Source: Nemertoderma westbladi (taxonomy: Eukaryota > Xenacoelomorpha > Nemertodermatida > Nemertodermatidae). Taken from it: 64,000 nucleotides of DNA. The stretch spans positions 62,001 through 126,000 of the forward strand of contig JAUCBJ010007680.1 of assembly GCA_032718475.1 (NCBI GenBank). The letters run 5' to 3'. The position numbers and the translations under genes are program-made. Shown piece after piece: positions 16,931 to 28,063 of this stretch (position 1 is its first letter; every line of letters starts with the position of its first letter). Below the pieces are notes generated by a model. It searched no databases. It was not told the origin of the DNA and saw only the letters and a list, made by a program, of their open reading frames with translations.

Positions 16931-18183
16931 AAAACACCCCAGTGGTAATAGGGTTAACATCGTTCCAATCATAGTTTTTAAAGGCGGCCTATTTCTGTAT
17001 TTAATACTGTAATATTACCGGTAACCTATTATTACCGTAGCTGATTAGGACTATATTAAAACATTATCATTATTTGCTTCTCAAACCGGGACGACCTGAA
17101 CTGTGAACGGTGAAAACAATCAGACAATGTAACGGTTTACTGGTTTACTAGGCTGTGTATTTCTTGTTTATTAAAGGTTTATCATATTAAAAGAAAAAAA
17201 AATCATAAAAAAAAAATCAAAAAAAACGGTTTACTTGTGAGTATTTTTTAACACAATATTTAACGAATATAATACACATCCAAATAATTACTTAGCTACG
17301 TTAATTATTTTTATTGTTACAGATAACTGAAATATTATATTTTATATTGACCAATCAACTGCGCTTGACAACTGTTGCTGTGTTATGGCTGACGTCAATT
17401 GCGCAAGTTCTTAAAGCGTCCCGATTTTTCGATGTTGCTATTTTTGCGTTTTAAAATCGCTATAACTCGGCCAATATTAATTTTTTGAAGTAAAATGGCT
17501 CTCTGGGGTTTTTTCACATGATTTTTCACATTAAACAACAAAAACTCAAATAAAATTTTTTGAGTCGCCTACCCCATTGCTATTAATTAATTTACATACA
17601 ATGAAATGTAAAAGTTAGATGCTAATGCTACACTATTGAAATTATTAGTAATTGTTATCACTAAATCCAAATATTGATTTCAATTTGAGTCAATTGATTA
17701 AATTTAACGGTCAATTACAAAGATAAGTTGATACTCTACATTCAAGTTTCTTTCGGAGGACTGTGTCACTGGCAATCAATAATTATGCACAATAAATTAT
17801 ATTGCCGTTGCATTTTAAGCGCTGGCTGGATGGAAATTACTTGGGGCTGTTGTTAGGTGACTGCAGCTCAGCATCCTACTTGTCTTGTTTTACAAGTAAC
17901 ACGAATACCGGCAATAAATCTGTTTTTTAATTTATATCTCACATATCTGCAAACCATATGCCCGTTTCGTCCAGTATGTTCAGTCAGTTCAGTTCGTATC
18001 AGTATCAGACTTCCCAACAGTAGGCCTACCAAAGAATTAAAATATTTAGTAGTCCATGAGTTTAAGCCAATCACAGAGTAGGAATTTCTTCCAAATATCC
18101 CGGTAACTTAAGTATTGTGAAAATGTCCCGCTCCCAACTAATGAAGAAATGTCTCCATTAATTAACGTACGTTAACCCTTATA
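16931..18183. other. AT-rich intergenic DNA
   Basis: No gene, RNA or clear repeat is seen. There are A-rich runs at about 17190-17230, and a CRE-like tgacgtcaa near 17390. A 74-codon frame at 17857-18081 has no coding character. Confidence 0.5.
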
Positions 18184-18323
18184 GCACTGGGGTGTTTATG
18201 TAAACCATTAGCAGCACTGGGGATAGTTATAAAACCCGAAAATAATGAAAAATACGAAATTATCAACGGAAATATCGAAATTATCAAACAATCTGTAAAA
18301 TCTCGCTTTCCAGTACGATAGGT

Positions 18324-18337
18324 ATTATTAGAAGGCA
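18324..18337. repeat. Target-site duplication, left copy
   Basis: attattagaaggca is identical to 19218-19231 and flanks the LINE fragment at 18338-19217. Confidence 0.85.
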
Positions 18338-19217
18338 GAGCATCACCTCGACCTTTCTCCTCGTGAGTTCCGGGATGCGGTGGCCATCCGCTATGGTCGG
18401 CCCCTCGCCTCGGTTCCGAGCCGGTGCGATGGGTGCGGGGCCCCCTTCGATCTTAACCACGGGTTATATTGCAAGAAAGGAGGTCTCGTCATCCAGCGCC
18501 ACAATGAGCTACGGGACGTTGTGGGCGACCTGGCGGCGGCGGCGTTCGGGCCTCGCAATGTTACTTGCGAGCCGGTCGTTCGGGAGCAGCAGGGGGTCGA
18601 CGGAGCTTCTGGTCTTCGGTGTGACGTGGGCATTCGGGGGGCGTTTAACCCACAGACCCAGGCGTTGATCGACATCAGGTTGGATAACCTTGACGCCGGG
18701 TCTTACGCGGGGCGCTCCCCGATGTCAGTCCTCGAGTCAGCCGAAGACGAGAAGAAGCGGCTCTACTCCGACGCAGTCTGGGCACGGCGTGGCGACTTCT
18801 CGCCATACGTCGCCTCCTGCGACGGAGTGTTGGCCCCCCAAGCGGACAAGCTCCTCAGGACCATTGCCCAGAAGCTCCACCGGACGTGGGCGAGACCCTA
18901 CAGCATGGTGATGGGGTGGGTCCGTACCCGGGTCCAGCTGGCTATCGTTCGCGGGGCTTCCCATTGCCTTAGAGGGTCGCGGACGAAATGGCGTAGCGGG
19001 CTCGGGCTGGACGACGGCGCTGGGATGCCAGGTGGCTTTGTGTGACAGGTGGTGTTGGTGCTAATATTTTGCTAATCCATTAACAAACGTTTTGCTAAAA
19101 CATTTTGCTGTGTGGTATTGTATGTAATAAATCTATGGTGCATTTATTAGTTTACTGATTTAAATATTCCACTTTAATTGTATTATTGAAAGTTATTAAT
19201 AATAATAATAAATTTCC
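18338..19217 (+). mobile_element. 5'-truncated LINE insertion, 880 bp
   Basis: The insertion is bounded by 14-bp direct repeats, interrupts the left inverted repeat of the surrounding element, and ends in a taataataataataa tail before the right duplication. These are the marks of target-primed reverse transcription. It carries only the C-terminal coding part of its parent LINE. Confidence 0.8.
18341..19045 (+). pseudogene. C-terminal part of a LINE polyprotein: zinc knuckle plus RLE-type endonuclease domain
   Basis: The frame is open from the insertion boundary to TGA at 19045 with no start of its own, as expected of a 5'-truncated copy. It contains CDGC-x7-H-x3-C (CCHC type), then KKGG and RHNELRD, then LRCDVGIRG ... 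ALIDIRLD. The spacing suits the restriction-enzyme-like endonuclease of R2-type LINEs, with the two Asp as the PD...D motif. The end reads RGSRTKWRS. I have seen this C-terminal arrangement in many invertebrate non-LTR element proteins, but the clade is not certain. The frame is not visibly damaged, so the copy is young. It is GC-rich against AT-rich surroundings. Confidence 0.65.
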
Positions 19218-19231
19218 ATTATTAGAAGGCA
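19218..19231. repeat. Target-site duplication, right copy
   Basis: attattagaaggca, identical to 18324-18337. Confidence 0.85.
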
Positions 19232-19586
19232 CACTTTACATTTTTTAATTTATAAAATCTGATAATTTCGCCAAAAATTTCGACCTTAAAAGATAATTTA
19301 ATACCAAATACTGTCTGCTGGTTGGTTGTTGAGTGTTGACCAATAGCGGCTTGGATGAATCAATTCAGCATCAGCTGATCAGTGTTCTGGTGTATTACAA
19401 GCATGGTACAGCCGGAAGGGGTAAAGTTGAAGGAAGCGGCCCGGTCAGCCGATACCCTAACCCAACACTGCACACGCATTACGGCCTACGGTGCCTTAGT
19501 GTTACAGGTGTACACTGTACGTACAGTGACTGGCCGGCAAGTGGAGCTACTACAAGCAGCTACTGATAGACCTATATAAGACCGAA

Positions 19587-21465
19587 ATGACCTATAAAAG
19601 GCGCAGAAAGAGTCCCGACTCAAACAGACTACAGCGGCCAAGAATGCAGAAGGCTGCATCTAGGTCCCTGAACAGGCAGTACTCTGTTAATCTACAGGAG
19701 CTAATAAACCAACAGGTTGATGCCATCAATGATGCTGACGACAGCAGGCCATCATCCCAGGCATGGAAATCGATCAACTTGCTTACTGGGCGGAAAAGCC
19801 AACCAACCACCAAGGTTAAGGCTGAATCACCAGCCGATCGCCTCAATGGTTGGAAGGTCCACTTTGAAAAGCTCCTCAATAATGACAGGGTATTGCCTGA
19901 TAACTTTATAGAAGTAAAAGTGTCTGAGTCTGTACTCCCAGATATTCCCATTGGCGATATCTCCTTTGTAGAAGTGAAGGCTGCTGCAAAGAGCATTAAG
20001 ATCAATCGTGCCAGTGGAGTAGATGGTGTTCCCCCTGAGGTCTTTAAAATACCTGAGTGTGTAAAGCTCATCTATCCCATCATAGTAGACATGTACCGAA
20101 CAACAAGAGTCCCACAAGAAATTAAAACAAATAAGTTGGTGCCAGTTCCCAAGAAGGGCAACCTAACACTCTATGGTTCTTTTCGGGGAATCTCATTGAT
20201 CTCGATTGCTGCAAAGCTATACAATAGAATTCTATCAGGGATCAGGAAATCAGAATGGGTTCCGTAAAGGTCGTGGGACCATGGAGACCATTTGAAGGAT
20301 AATTAAAGAGTTATCAAAAAAGAAAGACAGGCACCTGGCTGTTATCTTTATTGACTTTTTCAAGGCCTTTGATTCAGTCTCCCGCTCACGTATTTTCAGC
20401 ATACTTTCATTATATGGGATTCCTGATGAAATTATTGCAGCAATCAGATCAATATACGATGGTTCGACAACATTTGTGTCTACTGTTGATGGTGACACAG
20501 AACCATTTGAAGTGTTATGGGGCGTCCTCCAGGGAGACACACTTGCCCCATTCTTGTTCATAATTGTGGTTGACTATGTTCTACCCATGTCCTTAGATCA
20601 TCATAATGATGATGGGGTGATGATAACTCCACCGACTGGCTCCAGAAGTCGAGGAAATCCTGCCAAGTACCTAACTGATCTAGACTTTGCTGATGACTTA
20701 GGAGTACTCTCAGAATCACTAGAGGGAGCCCAACGGCTCCTCAGCTCATTAGAACATGCTGCTTCTAGTGTTGGTCTTTTTATTAACTCCAGACAGTCCA
20801 AAATTTTGACAGTTAACTTTGAAAGTTCTCAGCAAGTCTCTGATCGGATGAGCATAAGCTCAAAGGATGGTATGCCTGAGCATGTGGACGACTTCTGTTA
20901 CCTGTGATCATGGATCCGGAAGTCAGGTGAGGACCTTCGAATACGTAAGGGAAAGGCATGGGCAGCCTTGAATAGGCTTTCCAGGATTTGGAAGTCAACG
21001 ATAATTAATCGGAAAGTTAAGGTCCGATTATTTAGAGCAGCAGTAGTTCCAGTACTCCTGTATGGGAGTCCATGCTGGGCTCTAACTGCTAAGGACACCA
21101 AATCTCTGGATGGCACATTCACAAGAATGCTACGCCGGGTTCATTGTGTCAAGTACAATGCACACATCTCCAACCAGACACTATATAACATTGGAGGTGT
21201 CTCATTGGTTCCCCCAAGCTTGACACTAGAACAATATCGCCACCGCTTTGCAGGACATTGCTTTCGCCGTGAGGACCAGCCAGTGCATAATCTTGTACTT
21301 TGGCAGCCTCCTGGAGTGAATAAGCATGGTGGACAGCCCATGATTTTCTTGAGACGCATCTTAAAGGACACTGGCCTTGAATATGCGGATGATCTAGCAA
21401 ATGTCATGGGTGATAGGGAGTTGTGGCGGCGCAATTTTGTCGACAAGCCGGCACAGCATTCTTAA
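19587..21465 (+). pseudogene. Decayed RTE-like LINE reverse transcriptase
   Basis: Conserved reverse-transcriptase blocks are read in order: RASGVDGVPPEVFK, LVPVPKKGN ... FRGISLIS, NQNGFRKGRGT, VIFIDFFKAFDSVSR, GVLQGDTLAPFLF, DLDFADDLG (FADD at 20686-20697), and the C-terminal AALNRLSRIWKS ... LLYGSPCWALT region typical of RTE-like elements. The frame changes near 20240, and TGA codons interrupt it at 20293 and 20905. The N-terminal endonuclease is absent, so the copy is 5'-truncated. The end is followed by an agt-repeat (about 21495-21513), a common kind of RTE 3' tail. It lies inside the inverted-repeat composite and cannot make a working enzyme. Confidence 0.85.
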
Positions 21466-21902
21466 AAATGCAGCTGCAATGCAGCATGCCGATACTACTA
21501 GTAGTAGTAGTAGTAAATGGATCGGCACGGCGGCCGGGTTTGAACAGGTTAACGTAAACGTAGCTTCAGTACTGCAGTCCAGCAGCCACAATGCAGTAAC
21601 TGCAGTAGGGCTACACTCTGACTGTAGGCCTACTGTCATAATTTGAGTGCCATCTTGTGGTGTTTTTCCATTATTGGATTACCCCTAACAACCAAACAGC
21701 GCTACTGTAGTTGGTATTAAATTACTCTATGGGGCGAAATTATCGGATTTTATTAATGAAAAAATTTAAAGTTGTATCTTCGAATAATCCCTATCGTACT
21801 GGAAAGCGAGATTTTATTTTTAAAGTCTTATAATTTCGATATTTTCGTTAATAATTTCGTATTTTTCTTTATTTTCGGGTTTTATAACTATCCCAGCACT
21901 GG

Positions 21903-22909
21903 CGGGGGGGCGATTCGCCCCCACCCCCCCCCCCCCCCCCCCCCCACTGTATTTTAGTAATCGTCCAACGAATTCCACAAAATTTGGACTGTAGGTGAAA
22001 AAATTATCGCTGAACATTTCCTAACCTTAAAAAAATAAAATTTGATAAGCGGGGTATAATAATTTTCATGATAATAGAAGTAGACCCAGGACCAAATTTA
22101 AAATTTTTGTTTTTTTAAAAACTAATGGTGTGGCTTTATTGTCTAACTCTTGTAGGTTTTTCACAGACGCTGAAGCGAATGCGATTATATTTCATTCTCA
22201 AAAATTAAGCGGTATGCTATTTTTCGTGCACCTAAGAAGTGGCGCGTGGCACTTCAAATTTTAAAAAATATGAGATCCGGAAAAGGCCGCCATGTTTTGA
22301 TTTCAGCGCATTTTTATAGGTGTTTTGAATCGCTGAATCGATCAGATTACTCTAAAAACATGTCTACCTAGTGGCAGCTCATTCTCATTTTTGGTACAGC
22401 AAAATTAGGGCGTGTGGTACCTCAAATTTAGAAATATTCAAGATTCTGAAAATACCCCCAAGTTTCGATTTCAACGCATTTTAACAGGTATTCTGGGTCG
22501 CAGGTGTAGAATTCTGGGTGTAGATTTCTCATTAATCAATTTAATAGATCACACCTACCAATTTTTAGTTGAATCTGATGGTTGGTTGTAAAATTATAGC
22601 TGTTTCTAGATTTCTTTCAATTCGCTCCCTAGCTAGCGGCAGGCAGATAAACGATATTAGTCTGCCTGTGTGTATATAATTGATATAATAATGATTGACT
22701 ACATTTCTAACAAGTTTAGTTCTATTTCATCAATATTGACCGATTTATTAGCGTTCAAACATTTCCAACGACGACAACGATAGTAGGTCCTCTGGTCGTT
22801 AGGCCGTCCAGGAAGTCGTTTGGTCCTGCGCCAATAGTTCCAGCGACTAGGCCCTGCGTCGTAAGGACCTGCATAAGCAGTAGGTAGCTATTTCTATTAA
22901 CAGCTGATT
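21903..22909. other. Intergenic: homopolymer and a degenerate 180-bp repeat pair
   Basis: No gene is seen. An inverted gggggcg/cgccccc stem (about 21904-21922) is followed by a run of 22 C (21924-21945). From about 22205 to 22505 two degenerate copies of a roughly 180-bp unit follow each other, sharing caaattt, gatttca.cgcattttwa.aggt and the order of words between them. The word accaaatttaaaatttttgt lies near 22092. Confidence 0.5.
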
Positions 22910-23378
22910 ACAACGTCTAATAGGTGAAATCGCTCATGAGGCCTTAGAAATTCTGGATAAAATTCCACCAATCCCATCACCGCTACGTATTTACGCGGGA
23001 AGAATCAGAGTCGGCCGTTTCTGTACGGGACCCTCCAGAATTAGATTACGAGAACGCTCGATCGATAATTACCGCGCGTTGTCAATTAAAAAGAAAGACA
23101 CTGATATCGTGAGTGATGGGAACTCCAATATCAGTGTTTCATCTAACTGTGATGACATACGAAAAAAATATCAGAACTTTAATCAGATCTTTAATAAATT
23201 TCACCAAAACTATTTTCAAATTTTCTTGTTTTACTTTTTTCGCCTGGAAATCAATGCAATCACAGCAATGGTTACTTTTTTCCTTTTTCTTGGAATTTTG
23301 AGATATATTCGAACGAAAAAGAAACAAGTTAAGAATAAAAATTTTAATTTAATACGACTACACAACACAAGAAAATAA
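22910..23378 (+). CDS. Small hypothetical ORF or exon with one hydrophobic segment
   Basis: The frame is open for 155 codons from just after a TGA to TAA at 23378. It has no ATG near its left end, so if real it is a terminal exon entered by splicing; aatag|gtgaaatc near 22930 is one possible acceptor. The first third (EIAHEALEILDKIPPIPSPL, then RIYAGRIRVGRF) has protein-like character. A hydrophobic stretch at about 125-140 (ITAMVTFFLFLGILRYI), followed by basic residues, could be a membrane anchor. I do not recognise the family. It may be chance in AT-rich DNA. Confidence 0.3.
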
Positions 23379-23657
23379 ATTCAATTATATGGCACAAAAT
23401 TGCACTACAAAATAGGTGAGGAGAGGAGAAGCATACGATGTGCTACTAATGACATAAATATATATGTATGTATATAAACACAAAAATAAACATATCAAAC
23501 CAATGAATACTAGCTAAATAAGAAACATTAAGGGAATTACTACACAGTCTGATTTGTGTCGCATGTAACCTTGTTTTTGATGAATAATAACTTTAATGAA
23601 TATGTTACCGGTACATTACTGTATATCAACTTATCAACGTTCTGGTGACGTTCTTGA
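23379..23657. other. Short AT-rich spacer before the first satellite array
   Basis: Nothing recognisable. A small tata/tgta-rich run is near 23455-23475. Confidence 0.4.
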
Positions 23658-26600
23658 TTTTGTTCTTATAGTTCCATCCGTGGCTACATTTTATTCTTAT
23701 AGTTCCATCCGTGGCTACATTTTGTTCTTATAGTTCCGCCCGTTTCTACATTTTGTTCCTATAGTTCCATCCGTGGCTACATTTTGTTCTTATAGTTCCA
23801 TCCGTGGCTACATTCTGTTATTATAGTTCCACCCGTATCTACATTTTGTTCTTATAGTTCCATCCGTGTCTACATTCTGTTACTATAGTTCCGCCCGTAT
23901 CTACATTTTGTTCCTATAGTTCCACCCGTGTCTACATTTTGTTCCTATAGTTCCATCCGTGGCTACATTTTGTTCCTATAGTTCCATCCGTGGCTACATT
24001 TTGTTCTTATAGTTCCATCCGTGTTTACATTTTGTTCTTATAGTTCCATCCGTGGCTACATTTTGTTCCTATAGTTCCATCCGTGGCTACATTTTGTTCC
24101 TATAGTTCCACCCGTGTCTACATTTTGTTCCTATAGTTCCATCCGTGGCTACATTCTGTTACTATAGTTCCGCCCGTATCTACATTTTGTTCCTATAGTT
24201 CCACCCGTGTCTACATTTTGTTCCTATAGTTCCATCCGTGGCTACATTTTGTTCCTATAGTTCCATCCGTGGCTACATTTTGTTCCTATAGTTCCATCCG
24301 TGGCTACATTTTGTTCCTATAGTTCCATCCGTGGCTACATTTTGTTCTTATAGTTCCACCCATGTCTACATTTTGTTCTTATAGTTCCATCCGTGTCTAC
24401 ATTCTGTTATTATAGTTCCGCCCGTATCTACATTTTGTTCCTATAGTTCCATCCGTGGCTAAATTTTATTCTTATAGTTCCATCCGTGGCTACATTTTGT
24501 TCTTATAGTTCCACCCGTGTCTACATTTTGTTCCTATAGTTCCACCCGTGTCTACATTTTGTTCCTATAGTTCCACCCGTGTCTACATTTTGTTCTTATA
24601 GTTCCATCCGTGGCTACATTTTGTTCTTATAGTTCCATCCGTGGCTACATTTTGTTCTTATAGTTCCGCCCGTTTCTACATTTTGTTCCTATAGTTCCAT
24701 CCGTGGCTACATTTTGTTCTTATAGTTCCACCCGTGTCTACATTTTGTTCTTATAGTTCCATCCGTGGCTACATTTTATTCTTATAGTTCCATCCGTGGC
24801 TACATTTTGTTCTTATAGTTCCGCCCGTTTCTACATTTTGTTCCTATAGTTCCATCCGTGGCTACATTTTGTTCTTATAGTTCCATCCGTGGCTACATTC
24901 TGTTATTATAGTTCCACCCGTATCTACATTTTGTTCTTATAGTTCCATCCGTGTCTACATTCTGTTACTATAGTTCCGCCCGTATCTACATTTTGTTCCT
25001 ATAGTTCCACCCGTGTCTACATTTTGTTCCTATAGTTCCATCCGTGGCTACATTTTGTTCCTATAGTTCCATCCGTGGCTACATTTTGTTCCTATAGTTC
25101 CACCCGTGTCTACATTTTGTTCCTATAGTTCCATCCGTGGCTACATTCTGTTACTATAGTTCCGCCCGTATCTACATTTTGTTCCTATAGTTCCACCCGT
25201 GTCTACATTTTGTTCCTATAGTTCCATCCGTGGCTACATTTTGTTCCTATAGTTCCATCCGTGGCTACATTTTGTTCCTATAGTTCCATCCGTGGCTACA
25301 TTTTGTTCCTATAGTTCCATCCGTGGCTACATTTTGTTCTTATAGTTCCACCCATGTCTACATTTTGTTCTTATAGTTCCATCCGTGTCTACATTCTGTT
25401 ATTATAGTTCCGCCCGTATCTACATTTTGTTCCTATAGTTCCATCCGTGGCTAAATTTTATTCTTATAGTTCCATCCGTGGCTACATTTTGTTCTTATAG
25501 TTCCACCCGTGTCTACATTTTGTTCCTATAGTTCCACCCGTGTCTACATTTTGTTCCTATAGTTCCACCCGTGTCTACATTTTGTTCTTATAGTTCCATC
25601 CGTGGCTACATTTTGTTCTTATAGTTCCATCCGTGGCTACATTTTGTTCTTATAGTTCCGCCCGTTTCTACATTTTGTTCCTATAGTTCCATCCGTGGCT
25701 ACATTTTGTTCTTATAGTTCCACCCGTGTCTACATTTTGTTCTTATAGTTCCATCCGTGGCTACATTTTATTCTTATAGTTCCATCCGTGGCTACATTTT
25801 GTTCTTATAGTTCCGCCCGTTTCTACATTTTGTTCCTATAGTTCCATCCGTGGCTACATTTTGTTCTTATAGTTCCATCCGTGGCTACATTCTGTTATTA
25901 TAGTTCCACCCGTATCTACATTTTGTTCTTATAGTTCCATCCGTGTCTACATTCTGTTACTATAGTTCCGCCCGTATCTACATTTTGTTCCTATAGTTCC
26001 ACCCGTGTCTACATTTTGTTCCTATAGTTCCATCCGTGGCTACATTTTGTTCCTATAGTTCCATCCGTGGCTACATTTTGTTCTTATAGTTCCATCCGTG
26101 TTTACATTTTGTTCTTATAGTTCCATCCGTGGCTACATTTTGTTCCTATAGTTCCATCCGTGGCTACATTTTGTTCCTATAGTTCCACCCGTGTCTACAT
26201 TTTGTTCCTATAGTTCCATCCGTGGCTACATTCTGTTACTATAGTTCCGCCCGTATCTACATTTTGTTCCTATAGTTCCACCCGTGTCTACATTTTGTTC
26301 CTATAGTTCCATCCGTGGCTACATTTTGTTCCTATAGTTCCATCCGTGGCTACATTTTGTTCCTATAGTTCCATCCGTGGCTACATTTTGTTCCTATAGT
26401 TCCATCCGTGGCTACATTTTGTTCCTATAGTTCCATCCGTGGCTACATTTTGTTCCTATAGTTCCATCCGTGGCTACATTTTGTTCCTATAGTTCCATCC
26501 GTGGCTACAATTTGTTCCTATAGTTCCATCCGTGGCTACATTTTGTTCCTATAGTTCCATCCGTGTCTACATTCTGTTATTATAGTTCCGCCCGTATCTT

Positions 26601-26735
26601 ACATTTTTTTCCTATAGTTCCACCTGTGTCTACGTTCCTATAGTTCCGCCCGCGGCTATATTTTCTTATAATTCCGCCTGCGTTTCATTTTGTTATTATA
26701 ATCAAAATGTTCTACAGAACAAGCAATATTGATTC
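23658..26735 (+). repeat. 31-bp minisatellite array 1, about 95 copies, with its right terminus
   Basis: The 31-bp unit has the form tagttccrycc followed by gtrkctacattttgttcyta. Variant units recur in order and large blocks repeat: the rare variant ctaaattttattc occurs at about 24459 and 25451, exactly 992 bp (32 units) apart. The array decays at its right end into shortened units (from about 26620), then a unique 39-bp tail (about 26697-26735) that contains tgttct-ac-agaaca (26708-26721) and ends gcaatattgattc. The same decayed end and tail close array 2. 31 is not a multiple of three, so no protein is encoded. Confidence 0.95.
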
Positions 26736-27222
26736 CCGAATATTAATTGTTATTTAAATATATTCCGGTAGCTACTGTAACATCTTTTAAAAAAAATTGC
26801 AAAATTAGATAGTATAAAAATTGTTATAGAACAAAATATATTTGGGGCCCTTTGTATTTGTGCCTCAAAGGAGGTGGGTTTTCAACCTGGGAGTCTGATA
26901 AAATTCGAACAAACATCATTGTGTAAAAAATTTCGGTGTTGTAATCCGAGTGTATTTATGTACCGAGCGAGCAATGCGGGGAAGATTCATATAAATATAC
27001 CCTAGCCACAAAAACTAGCTACAGTAGTATAAAAAAAATTGAAGGTGGGTGGCCCAAAACATAGTAGTAAACCTACCAACAATAATACACTTAGAGCAAT
27101 GAAGGATACCGAACACTGTGCACAAGACATGTTCAAGGAGTCAGGAAGTTGTTTATAACTGATTGATTACTATGCAGCATAACAAGGAGGATATCAACTG
27201 AACGATAAATCAAAGCAAACAT
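26736..27222. other. AT-rich intergenic DNA
   Basis: No gene or clear repeat is seen. Confidence 0.45.
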
Positions 27223-27320
27223 AGCCCCTATTGGGGCTCGAACCCTGTACCTAGGTTTCAAACTTCCGGTTATCATCAGCCGAGTGTGTCTCCTAAGACC
27301 ACTGAGCTACCAGGGCGGTA
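27223..27320 (-). repeat. tRNA-like sequence (SINE head), minus strand
   Basis: On the minus strand it reads gccctggtagctcagtgg (A-box TAGCTCAGTGG) and later gggttcgagcccc (B-box), ending aataggggc. It is close to the copy at 27556-27655. Arms of a cloverleaf pair only in part, so a tRNA-derived SINE head or tRNA pseudogene is more likely than a working tRNA. Confidence 0.5.
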
Positions 27321-27354
27321 GAAACTACTATTACCGGCCATGCTTGTTAATTAA

Positions 27355-27755
27355 TTATAAATGAATTGTTGTGGGGTGAGTGACGGGTAATTCACTAGCA
27401 TACGGGGTATCAGTGGTTTCTACAACACTGTATAATAGTTATTCTTTGAGGTATGGTTGCAATTTCTGGCAGAGCACGGGAATAACGTTGTACTTTCCTA
27501 TGAGTGACTGTAAAAGGCCTAAATATATGATAGCCCACTCCATAGCGAATAAATCTTCTACCGCCCTGGTAGCTCAGTGGTCTTAGGACACACACTCGGC
27601 TGATGATAACCGTAAGTTTGAAACCTAGGTACCGGGTTCGAGTTCCAATAGGGGCGGTTGATATTTTTCGCTATGGAAAACATTATCATAATGTACTACA
27701 CTGTATAACATATATTTAATTCCCCGTCACCCACCCCACAACAATTCATTTATAA
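27355..27755. mobile_element. 400-bp inverted-repeat element holding a tRNA-like copy
   Basis: Arms 27355-27387 and 27723-27755 are inverted 33-bp repeats with a single mismatch, starting ttataaatgaattgttgtgg. The plus-strand tRNA-like sequence lies inside. A sequence-related tRNA-like copy in the other orientation lies just outside the left arm. No transposase is present. Confidence 0.65.
27556..27655 (+). repeat. tRNA-like sequence (SINE head), plus strand
   Basis: Contains TAGCTCAGTGG (A-box) and GGGTTCGAGTTCC (B-box) about 45 bases apart, with acceptor-like gccc...ggggc ends. It differs from the 27223-27320 copy at about six positions. The anticodon arm cannot be assigned with confidence. 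Confidence 0.5.
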
Positions 27756-27880
27756 GTAAAGCAAGCAGTCGGCCGAAGCCGGAGGCGACCCTAAGGCTCC
27801 TCATTTGATAGCTGCTACCCGAAGGTAGCAGTGGGAAACAACTCCACCGGGAAACGTTGTAGTCCAACTCCAACCAAAAT
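27756..27880. other. GC-rich stretch with hairpins
   Basis: ctgctacc-cgaa-ggtagcag (27812-27831) is a perfect 8-bp stem with a four-base loop. Just before it, cggc-cgaa-gccg forms a second small stem with the same loop. It stands out from the AT-rich surroundings. It may be the end of a mobile element or a structured RNA; neither can be shown. Confidence 0.35.
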
Positions 27881-28063
27881 TGTTCATCTTCAGTAACTTT
27901 TGGAACACACCAGACATGCCAGAGAACTTTATAATTATTTTAATTAATTCCTTGCACCAATTTCAATTATTCTTGAAATTATTATGTGCAAAACTGAGAA
28001 CCATGCGCAAACCATCAGAGGGCAGGAACTGGAAGACATAAAGCAATTAGATATCTTTAGTGG

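Larger units (their letters stand above)
18184..21902. mobile_element. Composite element with long terminal inverted repeats
   Basis: The left arm (18213-18337 continued at 19232-19348) is the degenerate reverse complement of the right arm (about 21669-21902). Shared words include gttataaaacccgaaaata, aaatctcgctttccagtacg and ataatttcgcc. The left arm is split by a LINE fragment with its own target duplication. Just inside the arms lies a decayed RTE-like reverse transcriptase. At the left end gcactgggg occurs twice, 30 bp apart (18184 and 18214). No target-site duplication of the whole element was found. It could be a TIR transposon that received LINE insertions, or two copies of a small element in opposite orientation flanking a LINE. 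Confidence 0.7.

Noticed and set aside
17857-18081. 74-codon frame
   Set aside because: No coding character and no ATG context; AT-rich intergenic DNA.
27223-27655. Two functional tRNA genes
   Set aside because: A- and B-boxes are good but the T-arm and anticodon arm do not pair well, and the copies lie in and near an inverted-repeat element, so SINE heads are more likely.
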